A DNA stretch of 64,000 nt from UBA7803 sp041686955 (GCA_041686955.1 JAWLCV010000010.1:1-64000); one strand, 5' to 3'. Shown: positions 7,807-19,456, numbered from the stretch's first letter. Program-made: numbers and translations. The notes: generated by a model not told the origin, from the sequence alone.

Positions 7807-8958
7807 TCAGTACATGCACCCATAAACCGCCTCCGCAACCAGATTCGCCGACGTACCCCCGCTGACCACGCCTCCCTCCATCTGATTCATGGCGAAACAG
7901 AAGCTGAGTTTGAGTTCGGGGTCGTGAAACGCCATGGAGCCGCCAGCGCCGGCGTGGCCATAGCTTCCCGGTCGAATTCCGATGGGGGTGTCTTCGTGGT
8001 ACAGCATGAAACCCAGACCGAAATGCGTGTTCGACTTCAGCACCTGGTCCGGTCCAATCGAGTGCGTAGAGGTGGCCTGGCGAAGGAGGTCCGGCGATAT
8101 CAGGGTGCCGAGTTGGTCGTACATGCGCGCAGCGGCGCGGGCGGTGCCATGGCCGTTGGCGGCGGGGATCTCGGCCCGGCGGAAGGCGGGGGTGTTCATG
8201 TAACCAGCGCCCATGGCGGGATTCTGGAAGGCGGCGCCGGTGGGGGTGGCAGGGTTGCCGAAGTCGCGCATCATGGCTTCCATAGCCGGTGCGCGGTCGC
8301 CGGCTTCCCCGGCGCGGATCCGGGCCGGAAGTATGTCGGCGCACCGCGGGAGGTCCGATTCGGGCAGGCCGATCTTGAAGTCCAGACCGAGCGGCGCTGC
8401 CACCTCTGATGCGAACCAGGCGCCGATTCCCCGGCCGCTGCTGCGCCGTAACACTTCCCCGAGCAGGAAGCCGAAGGTGCGCGCGTGATAGCCGTGGCTG
8501 CTGCCCGGCTCCCACCAGGGCCATTCTGCCTCCAGCGCGCGGGTGAACCGCGGCCAGTCGTAGAGGATGTCCCGGTCCACCGGATGGTGGAAGCCCACCA
8601 GACCCGCCTGGTGGCACATGAGCTGGCGCAGCGAGATCGACTCCTTACCGGAGGAGGCGAATTCCGGCCAGTAGCAGGAGACGGGGGTGTCGAGATCGAT
8701 CAGGCCGCGCTCCACGGCCTGCAGGAGACAGACGGATGCCATGGCCTTGGTGACGGAAAACATGCAGACCAGCGTGTCGCGCTGCCAGGGCCGCTCTTTG
8801 CGCCTGTCGGCGTGACCGTGCCAGAGATCGACCATCAGATCCCCCGCCACCGTGACCGCCACCGCAGCGCCTACGTCCCGGCCAGCCGAGAAGCCCGCCA
8901 TGAAGGCCTCCGCCACCGGAGCGAAGCGCGGGTCCAGATATCCCTCGAGCTTCACCAT
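7807..8958 (-). CDS. Serine hydrolase, class C beta-lactamase/EstB-like fold
   Basis: This 383-residue protein belongs to the penicillin-binding-protein-like serine hydrolases (beta-lactamase family, PF00144). The nucleophile motif SxxK is 'SVTK' at residues 68-71. A catalytic Tyr is likely in 'GYHARTFG' near residue 160, and 'GHAGAGGS' near the C-terminus fits the third (KTG-like) motif. There is no signal peptide, so it is probably a cytoplasmic esterase/amidase rather than a beta-lactamase. I chose ATG 8958 because the alignable family sequence starts at 'EGYLDPRFAPV'; longer in-frame extensions would overlap the MATE gene. It is the first GC-rich gene right of the low-GC module and is divergent from the MATE transporter, with about 128 bases for promoters. 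Substrate unknown. Confidence 0.8.
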   Translation of the reverse strand: MVKLEGYLDPRFAPVAEAFMAGFSAGRDVGAAVAVTVAGDLMVDLWHGHADRRKERPWQRDTLVCMFSVTKAMASVCLLQAVERGLIDLDTPVSCYWPEFASSGKESISLRQLMCHQAGLVGFHHPVDRDILYDWPRFTRALEAEWPWWEPGSSHGYHARTFGFLLGEVLRRSSGRGIGAWFASEVAAPLGLDFKIGLPESDLPRCADILPARIRAGEAGDRAPAMEAMMRDFGNPATPTGAAFQNPAMGAGYMNTPAFRRAEIPAANGHGTARAAARMYDQLGTLISPDLLRQATSTHSIGPDQVLKSNTHFGLGFMLYHEDTPIGIRPGSYGHAGAGGSMAFHDPELKLSFCFAMNQMEGGVVSGGTSANLVAEAVYGCMY

Positions 8959-9086
8959 CACCTGCCGCCGATCTCGAGCCCAGATGATGAAGAACGGGTT
9001 CGTACCCCGCAAGGCGGGATCCCTCTGCTTCCTTTGACTTCGCCCGGGCGCCCCATAAACTGCGGCGTCTTTCCGAAGTCGGTGAC

Positions 9087-10421
9087 ATGAGCGCACGGGA
9101 TCTCACGCAAGGGGCGGTGACTGGATCGCTGTTCCGTCTGACGGCACCCATGATGCTGGGCGTGTCGAGCAACATCGTGGTGTCGATGCTCGAAATCGGC
9201 TTCATCGGGCAGTTGGGGACGGGGGAGGTCGCCGCCGTCACCTTCACCTTCCCGCTGGTCATGATCCTGAACAGCATCGCTCTCGGCATCGGCATCGGCA
9301 CCTCCTCGGTCATCGCCCGCAACGTGGGCTCCGGGGAGCGCACCCAGGTCCAGCGGCTCGGCACTCACAGCGTGATGCTCGTGGCGTCGGCCATGACATT
9401 GCTGGCCTTCCTCGGCTGGGCGACCATCGATCCCGTGTTCACGGCCCTGGGTGCCACCCCAGAGCTGCTGCCGCTCATCCACAGCTACCTGAACGTGTAC
9501 TACCCGAGCGTTCCCCTCTTCACGCTCACCATGGTGGCGGGGAACGTCATGCGCGCCAACGGCAGCGCCACCATCCCAGGGGTGGTGATGACCGTGGGTG
9601 CCGTGCTTCAGCTCGCGCTGGACCCCTTCCTCATCTTCGGCTGGTTCGGCTTTCCCCGGCTGGAACTCACGGGTGCAGCCGCGGCCCTGGCCATCTCCCG
9701 GCTGGGCACCACGGCGGTTCTGCTGCTGTACGTGGCGCGGGGCGGCATGGTGCTTCTCGAGAACGTGGCGCAGGGGTTCGTGGGGTCGTGCCGGCTCATC
9801 CTTCACGTGGGCTTGCCCGCCATGGCCACCCAGCTCATCGGCCCGGTGAGTGCCGCGATCATCACGCGGCTGCTGGCGAACCACGGCGAGGTCGTGGTGG
9901 CGGGCTTCGGTGTCGCCTCGCGCATCGAAGCCGTCGCCGTCATGTTGCTGTTCGCCCTCTCCGGCAGCATCGGTCCGTTCATCGGCCAGAACTGGGGTGC
10001 GAAGCGGCCGGACCGGGTGAAGGAAGGGCTGCGGGTCACCTACCAGTTCTGCCTGATCTGGGGCGGAGTGGCCGCGCTCGTCATGTTCCTGTTCGGCGGT
10101 ACCATCGCCTCCTGGGTGGATCAGACAGGGCCCGTGGTCGACACCGCTTCCTTCTATCTTTCCGTGGTGCCCTGGAGTTACGGCCTCTGGGGGGTTCTGA
10201 TGATGTCCTCCGCTTCATTCAATGCCCTGGGCAAGCCCCTGCCCTCCACCATGCTCTCCTTCACCCGCATGTTCATCCTCTACATTCCCATGGCGCTGCT
10301 GCTGAATCTGCTGTTCGGCTACAACGGGATCTTCGTGGCCACCGCCATCAGCAATTCCATCATGGGCACCCTGGGATACCTGTGGTTCCGACGCAGCTTC
10401 TTTCCCCGCATCGCGCCTTGA
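9087..10421 (+). CDS. MATE-family efflux transporter
   Basis: This 444-residue integral membrane protein has about twelve TM helices in two homologous halves, matching the multidrug and toxic compound extrusion family (cation/drug antiporters of the inner membrane). Family features include 'TQGAVTGSLFRLTAPMMLG' at the N-terminus, a membrane Asp/Glu in 'VSMLEIGFIGQLGTGEVAA' and the second-half 'GVASRIEAVAVMLLFALSGSIGPFIGQNWGA'. Length is typical (about 440-460). ATG at 9087 gives an N-terminus that aligns with the family. The gene is convergent with the LysR-type regulator, with only 6 bases between stops, so the regulator may or may not control it. Substrate cannot be inferred. Confidence 0.9.
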   Translation: MSARDLTQGAVTGSLFRLTAPMMLGVSSNIVVSMLEIGFIGQLGTGEVAAVTFTFPLVMILNSIALGIGIGTSSVIARNVGSGERTQVQRLGTHSVMLVASAMTLLAFLGWATIDPVFTALGATPELLPLIHSYLNVYYPSVPLFTLTMVAGNVMRANGSATIPGVVMTVGAVLQLALDPFLIFGWFGFPRLELTGAAAALAISRLGTTAVLLLYVARGGMVLLENVAQGFVGSCRLILHVGLPAMATQLIGPVSAAIITRLLANHGEVVVAGFGVASRIEAVAVMLLFALSGSIGPFIGQNWGAKRPDRVKEGLRVTYQFCLIWGGVAALVMFLFGGTIASWVDQTGPVVDTASFYLSVVPWSYGLWGVLMMSSASFNALGKPLPSTMLSFTRMFILYIPMALLLNLLFGYNGIFVATAISNSIMGTLGYLWFRRSFFPRIAP

Positions 10422-10427
10422 TCCGGC

Positions 10428-11300
10428 TCAGCCAGCCCCGCCTCCGGCAGGCCGGGATGCCAGCCAACTCCTGAGGTGCTCATGCACCGCGGCACGCACC
10501 GGTGAGGGTGGCGAGCCGGCACCCTCGATGAGGTAGACGCGCCGCTCGATCCGCGGCGCGCCGGCCACCGGGTGCAAGCGTCCGCCGGCGAGATCGTCCT
10601 CCACCATGGGCAGCGGCAGATAGGCCGCGCCTCCCCGGGCGTGGATGAACTCCCATGCCACCTCCGGCGCGTCCACCCGCAGCACCGGATCGGCAAGGTC
10701 GGGCAGGTCCCGTGAGACGGTCATGGAGAAGGGCGTCCCCCAGTCGACGTGCACGTAGCCTTCCAGGTCTTCCAGGGCCCGCTGACCCGGCCGCTTAGCC
10801 ACCAGCATGAGCTCCATCGCACCGATGACGCGAGCCGAGAGGTCGCTGACCTGAGGCGGCTCGTAGAGCAGCGCCAGGTCCAACGACTGCTCGCGGACGC
10901 GGTTCACCAGCGAGAGCGTGGTGGAAAGCTCGAGTTGCAGCATCAAGGCCGGGTGCGCGCCATATAGATGAGGCAACCAGCCCTGATACAGCACGCTCCA
11001 GATGCTGTTCAAGCTGCCCATGGCCACCAGCTCGGCGTGCTCATCGGCGCGGCCTACGCTGAGCGTGGCCCGATTCCAGCTCCGCAGCACGTGCTCCGCG
11101 TGTGGTAGGAATCGCTGGCCGGCCGGCGTGAGCTGGATGTTGTTGCGGCTGCGGGTGAACAGCCGCGCGCCGAGGTGCTCTTCCAGCAGCCGAATCCGCG
11201 CGCTCACGGCCGCAGGGGTGACGAAAAGCGCTTCCGCGGCCCGGGAGAAGTGACGGGCGCGGTTGACCTCCAGAAACGTGCGAATGAGCTCCGAGTCCAT
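10428..11300 (-). CDS. LysR-type transcriptional regulator
   Basis: This 290-residue regulator has an N-terminal winged helix-turn-helix (residues 1-60) with the LysR pattern 'FLEVNRARHFSRAAEALFVTPAAVSARIRLLEEHLGARLFTR', then a periplasmic-binding-protein-like effector domain (about 85-285). The HTH most resembles HdfR-type members. Start ATG 11300 fits the family ('MDSELIRTFLEV'). It is divergent from a small PA3496-like gene; the 135 bases between hold an AT-rich stretch and a palindromic LysR-like box. It is convergent with the MATE gene. The effector ligand is unknown; autoregulation from the shared promoter is the usual arrangement for the family. Confidence 0.92.
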   Translation of the reverse strand: MDSELIRTFLEVNRARHFSRAAEALFVTPAAVSARIRLLEEHLGARLFTRSRNNIQLTPAGQRFLPHAEHVLRSWNRATLSVGRADEHAELVAMGSLNSIWSVLYQGWLPHLYGAHPALMLQLELSTTLSLVNRVREQSLDLALLYEPPQVSDLSARVIGAMELMLVAKRPGQRALEDLEGYVHVDWGTPFSMTVSRDLPDLADPVLRVDAPEVAWEFIHARGGAAYLPLPMVEDDLAGGRLHPVAGAPRIERRVYLIEGAGSPPSPVRAAVHEHLRSWLASRPAGGGAG

Positions 11301-11435
11301 CGCTACCTCGAAGTGAAGATATTTTTACCGTTGGGCCAATTAAATATTGATTTATTTGTTTAGGGAACGGCGGCTAATGTCGTTCAGCGCCCGCCAAGCC
11401 GCGGGCGCGCCAGGAGTTTTCGGATTTCGAGGACG
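11301..11435. promoter_or_regulatory. Divergent promoter with LysR-type palindrome
   Basis: This intergenic stretch is AT-rich in an otherwise GC-rich neighbourhood. It contains the dyad CAAT (11337-11340), five bases, ATTG (11346-11349), within 'ccaattaaatattgattta'. LysR regulators typically bind short AT-rich dyads next to their own promoter, so this is a candidate site for the regulator starting at 11300. Exact -35 and -10 elements are not resolvable by eye. Confidence 0.45.
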
Positions 11436-11657
11436 ATGAAGCACCATCACTTCGACGACGGTTTCGACCTGGAACCGGACGATCTGCCACCCCCGTTGTC
11501 ATCCCGCATCGAGCACCTCAGCCGCAAGTGGGCGGAGGAGGAAGAGGAGCAGCGTAGCCGTCATCATCGGCGCGCCAACGCTCGGCGACGCATCGAGGAT
11601 TGGCGCGAGGAACGGTCGATCAATCGGATGCTCGAGGACGATCTCGACCTCGAGTGA
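11436..11657 (+). CDS. Small charged protein, PA3496-like
   Basis: This 73-residue protein starts with an acidic, His-containing segment ('MKHHHFDDGFDLEPDDLPPP') and ends with a highly charged helix ('ANARRRIEDWREERSINRMLEDDLDLE'). The RRRIED-x-x-EER-x-x-x-x-x-LED pattern resembles the short PA3496-family proteins of gammaproteobacteria, annotated as putative envelope-integrity factors; their biochemical function is not established. There is no signal peptide or membrane segment. ATG 11436 is preceded by GAGG three bases upstream and a better 'aggag' further up. The gene is divergent from the LysR gene and about 100 bases upstream of qorA, with which it may be cotranscribed. Confidence 0.6.
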   Translation: MKHHHFDDGFDLEPDDLPPPLSSRIEHLSRKWAEEEEEQRSRHHRRANARRRIEDWREERSINRMLEDDLDLE

Positions 11658-11757
11658 GCTGGCGCGACGCCGCTCGGGCGGCGGGCGGGGTTCAGCGACG
11701 TTGCGATCTCCACGCCGGTGTCGGAGACTCCCGCCCGAGTTCACGAGGGAGCGCGAG

Positions 11758-12729
11758 ATGGTGGGCGTCTACCGAATCCACGAGACCGGGGGACCGGAGG
11801 TTCTTCGATGGGAGCAGGAATCGCTCCCCGAGCCTTCCAACAGTCAGGTGTTGGTCCGGCACACCGCGGTCGGCCTGAACTACGTCGACACCTACTTCCG
11901 CAGCGGCTTGTACCCTGCCGCGCTGCCGAGCCGCCTCGGCACGGAAGCGGCGGGCGTGGTCGAAGCGGTGGGTCCCGAGGTTGCCGATTTCTCCGAAGGC
12001 GACCGCGTGGCCTACGCCGGGGCGATGGGGGCCTACGCCGAGGCCAATCTGGTTCCCGCGGGCCGGCTCGTGGCGATTCCCGAGGGAATCGGCGACGACG
12101 TGGCGGCGGCCAGCCTGCTGAAGGGCCTCACCGCCTGCTATCTGCTCACCCGCACGTTCCCGGTCCGCGCTGAGCACACCCTGCTGGTGCACGCGGCAGC
12201 CGGGGGCGTGGGGTTGATCCTGTGCCAATGGGCCCGGCACATCGGAGCCACGGTGATCGGTACCGTGGGCAGCCCCGAGAAAGCGGCGCTGGCGCGGGAA
12301 AACGGCGCCGACCACACCATCCTCTACGACCGCGAAGACGTGGTTGCCCGGGTACGCGAGCTCACCGGCGGCCGCGGCGTCGACGTGGTGTACGACTCGG
12401 TGGGAAAAGACACGTTCCAGGTCTCACTCGATTCGCTGGCGCCGCTGGGGATGTTCGTCAGCTACGGCAACGCCTCGGGCAACGCCCCGGCCGTGCAGCC
12501 CCACGATCTGCAGAACCGGGGCTCGCTGTTCTTCACCCGCCCCACCCTGGCGACCTACACCGCCCGCACCGACGACCTTCGCGCCATGGCTGCAGAGCTC
12601 TTCTCGCTGATCGCCAACGGCACCGTGCGGGTCCACATCAACCAGCGGTATCCACTGCGGGAGCTCGCGCAGGCCCACCGGGATCTCGAGTCGCGGCACA
12701 CCACGGGTTCCACCGTGCTCGTGCCGTGA
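11758..12729 (+). CDS. qorA: NADPH:quinone oxidoreductase (QorA type)
   Basis: This 323-residue zinc-independent medium-chain dehydrogenase is the usual size for E. coli QorA. Matching segments are 'HETGGPEVL' at the N-terminus, 'GLNYVDTYFRSGLYP', 'LGTEAAGVVEAVG', the cofactor loop 'HAAAGGVGLILCQWAR' (AxxGGVG, about residue 145) and the C-terminal 'LESRHTTGSTVLVP'. QorA reduces quinones with NADPH in the cytoplasm, generally as single-electron transfer. I chose ATG 11758, preceded by a GAGGGAGCG-type ribosome site, over an upstream in-frame ATG at 11701, because family homology begins there. It is convergent with another medium-chain reductase gene, with stops three bases apart. Confidence 0.9.
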   Translation: MVGVYRIHETGGPEVLRWEQESLPEPSNSQVLVRHTAVGLNYVDTYFRSGLYPAALPSRLGTEAAGVVEAVGPEVADFSEGDRVAYAGAMGAYAEANLVPAGRLVAIPEGIGDDVAAASLLKGLTACYLLTRTFPVRAEHTLLVHAAAGGVGLILCQWARHIGATVIGTVGSPEKAALARENGADHTILYDREDVVARVRELTGGRGVDVVYDSVGKDTFQVSLDSLAPLGMFVSYGNASGNAPAVQPHDLQNRGSLFFTRPTLATYTARTDDLRAMAAELFSLIANGTVRVHINQRYPLRELAQAHRDLESRHTTGSTVLVP

Positions 12730-12732
12730 CGA

Positions 12733-13740
12733 TCAGATCTCCAGGAGCTGCTTGCCCACGTTCCGGCCGGTGAACAGCCGGTTGAGGGTGTCTGGGATGT
12801 TCTCGAAGCCCTTCTGAAGGTCTTCCTGATAGACCAGCTCGCCGCTTCGCACCCAGCTCAGCAGATCTGTGACCGCCTGCTCGGCGCGGTCCATGTAATC
12901 AAGGACGATGAAGCCTTCCATGCGCGCGCGCATCACCACCAGATTCATGAGATTCGCCGGACCCGGTTGCGGCTCCACGGCGTTGTAGCCGGAGATACCG
13001 CCGCACAGCACCACTCGCGCCCGCTGGGCAATGTGGTTCAAGGCCGCCTCGAGAATCGGGCCGCCCACGTTGTCGAAGAACACGTCCACCTTGCCGGGAC
13101 ACAGCTCGCCTATGCGCCGGTCGACGTTTTCGCTCTTGTAGTCGATGACGGCGTCGAAACGGGCGGCCTCCGTCAGCCAGCGGCACTTCTGTTCGCCGCC
13201 GGCGATTCCCACCACCCGGCAACCCCTGATTCGGGCGATCTGTCCGGCGACGGATCCCGTCGCGCCGGCCGCCCCGGAAACCAGCACCGTTTCGCCGGCG
13301 TGGGGCCTCCCCACGTCGAGCATGCCCCAGTACGCCGTCAGACCGGTGACCCCGAGCACGCTGAGGGGCATGGTGGGGGGAACGCCTTCGGGAATCCGGG
13401 TGACGAATGGCCAGCCGGCGCCGGGCTCCACCACGACGAAGTCCTGCCAGCCACCGGTGGTCTGCACCAGATCACCCACCTGGAAGTCCGGGTGACGCGA
13501 CTCCACCACCTCGGCCACCGAGCCGGCGCGCATGACCTCCCCGATCTGCACCGGGGGCAGATAGCTCTCCCTGTCCTCCATCCAGCCGCGCTGAGTGGGA
13601 TCGAAAGACAGGAACCGGTTTCGCAAAAGAAGCTGGCCCTCCCCCGGCTGGGGAATCGGCACCTCCCGATACTCGAAGTCGTCCCGGGTCACCATGCCGT
13701 GAGGGCGGCGCGCAAGAACCCACTGCCGATTGACGTTCAT
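12733..13740 (-). CDS. NADP-dependent medium-chain oxidoreductase (CurA/LTB4DH-like)
   Basis: This 335-residue protein belongs to the zinc-free medium-chain dehydrogenase group that includes leukotriene B4 12-hydroxydehydrogenase/15-oxoprostaglandin reductase and bacterial CurA (curcumin/enone reductases). Signatures are 'NRFLSFDPTQRGWM' in the N-terminal domain, the Rossmann loop 'VSGAAGATGSVAGQIARIRG' (about 148-167) and 'VDVFFDNVGGPILEAAL' (about 220). The expected reaction is NADPH-dependent reduction of the double bond of an alpha,beta-unsaturated ketone or aldehyde in the cytoplasm. ATG 13740 is the natural start. Upstream and divergent lies an amidase gene about 90 bases away. Confidence 0.88.
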   Translation of the reverse strand: MNVNRQWVLARRPHGMVTRDDFEYREVPIPQPGEGQLLLRNRFLSFDPTQRGWMEDRESYLPPVQIGEVMRAGSVAEVVESRHPDFQVGDLVQTTGGWQDFVVVEPGAGWPFVTRIPEGVPPTMPLSVLGVTGLTAYWGMLDVGRPHAGETVLVSGAAGATGSVAGQIARIRGCRVVGIAGGEQKCRWLTEAARFDAVIDYKSENVDRRIGELCPGKVDVFFDNVGGPILEAALNHIAQRARVVLCGGISGYNAVEPQPGPANLMNLVVMRARMEGFIVLDYMDRAEQAVTDLLSWVRSGELVYQEDLQKGFENIPDTLNRLFTGRNVGKQLLEI

Positions 13741-13831
13741 CAGATCTCCCGTACGAACCCGGCCGGAACCTTGATTAAATCACCGCCACCGGTCAGAGTC
13801 ATCGCGACATCCAACCCGCACGAGGCACGCC

Positions 13832-15292
13832 ATGAGCGACCGCGACATCGTATTTCTGTCGGCCACGGAACTTGCGCAGCGGATCGCCGGCCGGGAGCTT
13901 TCCAGCGAGGAAGTGCTGAAGGCGTACCTGGAACGGGTCGACCACCACAACTCGACCCTGAACGCCATCGTGGTGGATGTGCGCGAGCAGGCGCTGTCGC
14001 GGGCCCGGGAGGCGGACGCGGCGACCGCCCGGGGTGAATCGTGGGGGCCCCTGCACGGCGTGCCCATGACCATCAAGGAGTCCTACAACCTCGCCGGCAC
14101 GCCCACCACCTGGGGGAATCCGGATTGGCGGGAGAACGTCGCCACGGAAGATGCGGTGGCCGTGCGAAAGCTGAAGGAAGCCGGCGCGGTGGTGTTCGGC
14201 AAGACCAACGTGCCGCTCGCGCTCGCGGACTTCCAGAGCTACAACGACATCTACGGCACCACCCGCAACCCGTACGATCCGGACCGGGTGCCCGGCGGTT
14301 CCTCCGGCGGCGCTGCGGCGGCCCTGGCCGCCGGGATGACGGGTCTGGAAGCGGGCTCCGACATCGGCGGCTCCATCCGCAATCCGGCGCACTACTGCGG
14401 CGTGTTCGGCCACAAGCCCACCTGGAACCTGCTGTGGACGCGCGGACATTCCGGGCCCGGAGACGTTCACGCGGCCCCGGACATGGCGGTGATCGGGCCC
14501 ATGGCACGCTCCGCGCTGGACCTCGACACCACCCTGCGGGTGCTGGCCGGACCGGACGACATCCTGGCCCGGGGCTACCGGCTCGAACTGACCGAACCGC
14601 CCGAGCAGGGTCTCGACGGTCTTTCGGTGGCGGTGTGGCCGGATGACGCCATGTGCCCCGTATCCGCCGAAGTGCGAGCCCGGGTCGAGCAGGTAGCCCA
14701 CATGCTCGAGGACGCGGGCGCCCGAGTGGATCGCGAGGCACGACCGGACTTCGACCCCGCTCACAGCCACGAGGTCTACCAGAACCTTCTGCAGGCCACC
14801 ATGGCCTCCCGCATCCCTGGGGAGGACTACGAGAGTCTGCGCCGACGGGTGGCCGAGCTCGATCCGGACGATCTGAGCCCGGCGGCCAAGGTGCTGCGGG
14901 CGCAGGTCTCCAGCTTCCGCGACTGGTCGGCCAGCAACGAGGCCCGCCACAAGCTGCGCTGGCAATGGCACCAGTTCTTCCAGCGTTACGACGTGCTGCT
15001 GACTCCGATCATGCCCACCACCGCCTTTCCCCACGACCATCGGCCGTTCGGCCAGCGGACCATCGAGGTGGACGGTCGCGAGTACCCGTATTTCCAGCAG
15101 GTGTTCTGGGCGGGTCTCACCGGCGTCGCGTTCCTCCCCTCCACGGTGATCCCCACGGGCCTGTCGGAGGCCGGGCTGCCCATCGGCCTGCAGATCGTCG
15201 GCGCCGAGTACTCGGACCTCGTCACCATCGGCGTGGCCCGACTCCTCGAAGCCGCCGGCTGCCAGTTCGTGCCGCCCCCCGCATACCTCTGA
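13832..15292 (+). CDS. Amidase-signature family amidase
   Basis: This 486-residue protein carries the amidase-signature Ser-cisSer-Lys triad: Lys in 'VPMTIKESYNLAG' (about residue 80), the Gly/Ser-rich 'PGGSSGGAAAALAAGM' (about 150-165) and the nucleophile segment 'GSDIGGSIRNPAHYCG'. Such enzymes hydrolyse amides to acid and ammonia in the cytoplasm. Length is typical (450-500). It ends nine bases before mvaD on the same strand, so it probably heads the mevalonate operon transcript, although no biochemical link to isoprenoids is obvious. It is the first of three amidase-signature proteins in the window. Substrate unknown. Confidence 0.9.
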   Translation: MSDRDIVFLSATELAQRIAGRELSSEEVLKAYLERVDHHNSTLNAIVVDVREQALSRAREADAATARGESWGPLHGVPMTIKESYNLAGTPTTWGNPDWRENVATEDAVAVRKLKEAGAVVFGKTNVPLALADFQSYNDIYGTTRNPYDPDRVPGGSSGGAAAALAAGMTGLEAGSDIGGSIRNPAHYCGVFGHKPTWNLLWTRGHSGPGDVHAAPDMAVIGPMARSALDLDTTLRVLAGPDDILARGYRLELTEPPEQGLDGLSVAVWPDDAMCPVSAEVRARVEQVAHMLEDAGARVDREARPDFDPAHSHEVYQNLLQATMASRIPGEDYESLRRRVAELDPDDLSPAAKVLRAQVSSFRDWSASNEARHKLRWQWHQFFQRYDVLLTPIMPTTAFPHDHRPFGQRTIEVDGREYPYFQQVFWAGLTGVAFLPSTVIPTGLSEAGLPIGLQIVGAEYSDLVTIGVARLLEAAGCQFVPPPAYL

Positions 15293-15301
15293 GAGCGCGG
15301 A

Positions 15302-16240
15302 GTGAGCGTCGTTGTCCATGCGCATCCGAACATTGCCCTGATCAAGTACTGGGGCAAGGCGCCCGGCCCGGGCAATGTGCCCGCCACCCCCTCCCTGTCC
15401 GTGACCCTCGACGCCTTGACCACCACCACCGAGGTGGAACAGGCGGACGAGGACGCGTTCTACCTGGACGGGCGACCGGTGGACGACGCCAAGGTGGCCC
15501 GGTGCCTGGCCGAGCTGCGCGAGCGCTTCGACGTGCCGCCGCTGTGCATCCGCTCGAGCAACGACTTTCCCACCGCGGCGGGGCTCGCTTCCTCGGCGTC
15601 CGGCTTCGCGGCGCTGATCACCGCGGTCGACGCCCTGTGCGGCCTCGGCATGACCCCCGGACTTCGCTCCGAGTTCGCGCGACGCGCGTCGGCTTCGGCC
15701 GCCCGATCCGTGTTCGGCGGCTTCGTGGCGCTGGAGCCCCCCGCCTGGCAGGGCCGGCCCGTGCTCGACGCCGAGGCGTGGCCGCTCAAGGTGGTGATCG
15801 CCGTCACCGACACCTCGAGCAAGGCCGTCTCGTCCACGGACGGCATGCGGCTCTCCGCCGCAACCTCCCCCTACTACGACGCGTGGGTGGAAAGCACCCG
15901 GCGCGATTTCGACGAGGCGCTCACCCACCTGGGGGCGCGCGACTTCGGCGCCCTGGCGGCGCTCGCGGAGCATAGCTGTCTGAAGATGCACGGCCTGATG
16001 CTCGCCACCCGCCCCGGGCTCCTCTACTGGAACGCAGCCACCGTCGCCTGTCTGCAGCGGCTCCGGGCGTTGCGGGACGAAGGCGCGGCGGTGTTCTTCA
16101 CGGTGGACGCGGGCCCGCAGGTGAAGGCCGTTTGCCTGCCCGAGAGCGAACCGGCCGTAGTGGAGGCCCTGGCGGCGATTCCCGGCGTGAAGGACGTCCT
16201 CTCCACCGGACTGGGCCAGGGAGCCAGGACCGGCTCATGA
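15302..16240 (+). CDS. mvaD: Diphosphomevalonate decarboxylase
   Basis: This 312-residue GHMP-superfamily enzyme performs ATP-dependent decarboxylation of mevalonate diphosphate to isopentenyl diphosphate in the cytoplasm, the last step of the classical mevalonate pathway. Diagnostic segments are 'PNIALIKYWGK' (substrate/ATP-binding N-terminus), the phosphate loop 'FPTAAGLASSASGFAAL' (about 85-105), 'SSTDGMRLSAATSPYYDAWV', and 'FTVDAGPQVKAVC' holding the catalytic-region Asp. The start is GTG 15302, nine bases after the amidase stop. Its TGA overlaps the ATG of the phosphomevalonate kinase gene (ATGA), so translation is coupled. Most gammaproteobacteria use the MEP route instead, which makes this operon notable. 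Confidence 0.93.
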   Translation: MSVVVHAHPNIALIKYWGKAPGPGNVPATPSLSVTLDALTTTTEVEQADEDAFYLDGRPVDDAKVARCLAELRERFDVPPLCIRSSNDFPTAAGLASSASGFAALITAVDALCGLGMTPGLRSEFARRASASAARSVFGGFVALEPPAWQGRPVLDAEAWPLKVVIAVTDTSSKAVSSTDGMRLSAATSPYYDAWVESTRRDFDEALTHLGARDFGALAALAEHSCLKMHGLMLATRPGLLYWNAATVACLQRLRALRDEGAAVFFTVDAGPQVKAVCLPESEPAVVEALAAIPGVKDVLSTGLGQGARTGS

Positions 16241-17182
16241 TAAAGGCGCGAGCACCGGGCAAGGTGGTGCTGTGGGGCGAGTACGCGGTGCTCGCCGGCG
16301 CGCCGGCGCTGGTGATGGCGGTCGACCGGTTCGCCACGTGCAGCGTCGCCGCCGCCACGGGTGACGGGGCCTGGCACTTTTCGGCTTTGGGTCATCGCGC
16401 CCCGAACGCGGAGGTGCCACGGTCGCGGCTGACGGCCCACGAGGCTCCGGCCGCCGATCAGGTGTGGCACCTGCCGTGGCACGTGCTGCAGGCGCTGGAT
16501 TGCCGCGATCTGCCGGCGGGCGGCCGGATGGAGCTCGACACCCGCGCCTTTCACGTCGATCACCAGAAGCTGGGGCTCGGCTCCAGCGCTGCCCTCTGCG
16601 CGGCGGTATACGGCGCATGCTGCCGGCTGCTCGGTCAGCCGGCGGAGCTCGCCACGGCGCTCGCCATTCATCACCGGCTGCAGGGCGGCGCCGGCAGCGG
16701 CCTCGACGTCGCGGCCGCCTGGCATGGAGGAACCATCCGGTTCGAACGGGGCTGCGCCACCGCCTGGCGACTGCCGGAACACCTGCACCTCGCCTTCGTG
16801 TGGGCGGGCGTCCCGGCGCGCACCGTGGATCACCTCACACGCTTTCGCGCCTGGCGGGAAGGTGAAGGAGGCGCGGCGCTGAACGATCTCGCCGCGGCGG
16901 CGCGGGAGCTGTTCGGCCACGGCGACCTCCTCGCCGGCCTCGCCGACTACGTCGCGGCGCTCCGCGCCCTGGACCGGGCCGCCGGCCTCGGAATCTACGG
17001 CGGCGGGCACGAACGGCTCGCGCAGCTTGCCATGGAAGCCGGAGTGGTCTACAAACCGTGCGGGGCCGGGGGCGGTGACATCGGCGCCGCCTTCACCCCG
17101 GATCCTCATGCGGCCGAGCGCTTTCTGCGTCTCGCCGGCGCCGACAACCGATTCCTGCCCGTACCCCTGGAGATTGCGTCCC

Positions 17183-17205
<23 letters not shown>
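16237..17205 (+). CDS. Phosphomevalonate kinase (GHMP family)
   Basis: This 322-residue GHMP kinase has 'KARAPGKVVLWGEYAVLAGAPAL' at the N-terminus, the phosphate loop 'KLGLGSSAALCAAVYGA' (about 108-125), 'GGAGSGLDVAAAWHGG', and the third motif 'YKPCGAGGGDIGAAF' near the C-terminus. Its place between mvaD and a mevalonate kinase module, and the absence of another candidate, assign it to 5-phosphomevalonate phosphorylation. A mevalonate or mevalonate-3-phosphate kinase role cannot be strictly excluded. ATG 16237 overlaps the mvaD stop by 4 bases; in-frame sequence upstream lies inside mvaD and is ignored. The 3' end overlaps the start of the HMG-CoA reductase/mevalonate kinase gene by 23 bases. 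Confidence 0.82.

Positions 17206-19456
<2,251 letters not shown>

Noticed and set aside
7807..8958. Antibiotic-resistance beta-lactamase
   Set aside because: SxxK is present but there is no signal peptide, and sequence segments match cytoplasmic esterase-type serine hydrolases.
13799..15991. 730-codon open frame on the minus strand opposite the amidase and mvaD
   Set aside because: It is open because GC-rich genes leave few stops in the mirrored frame; its translation is low-complexity Arg/His/Gly/Val with no family motif, while the plus-strand genes have full catalytic signatures.
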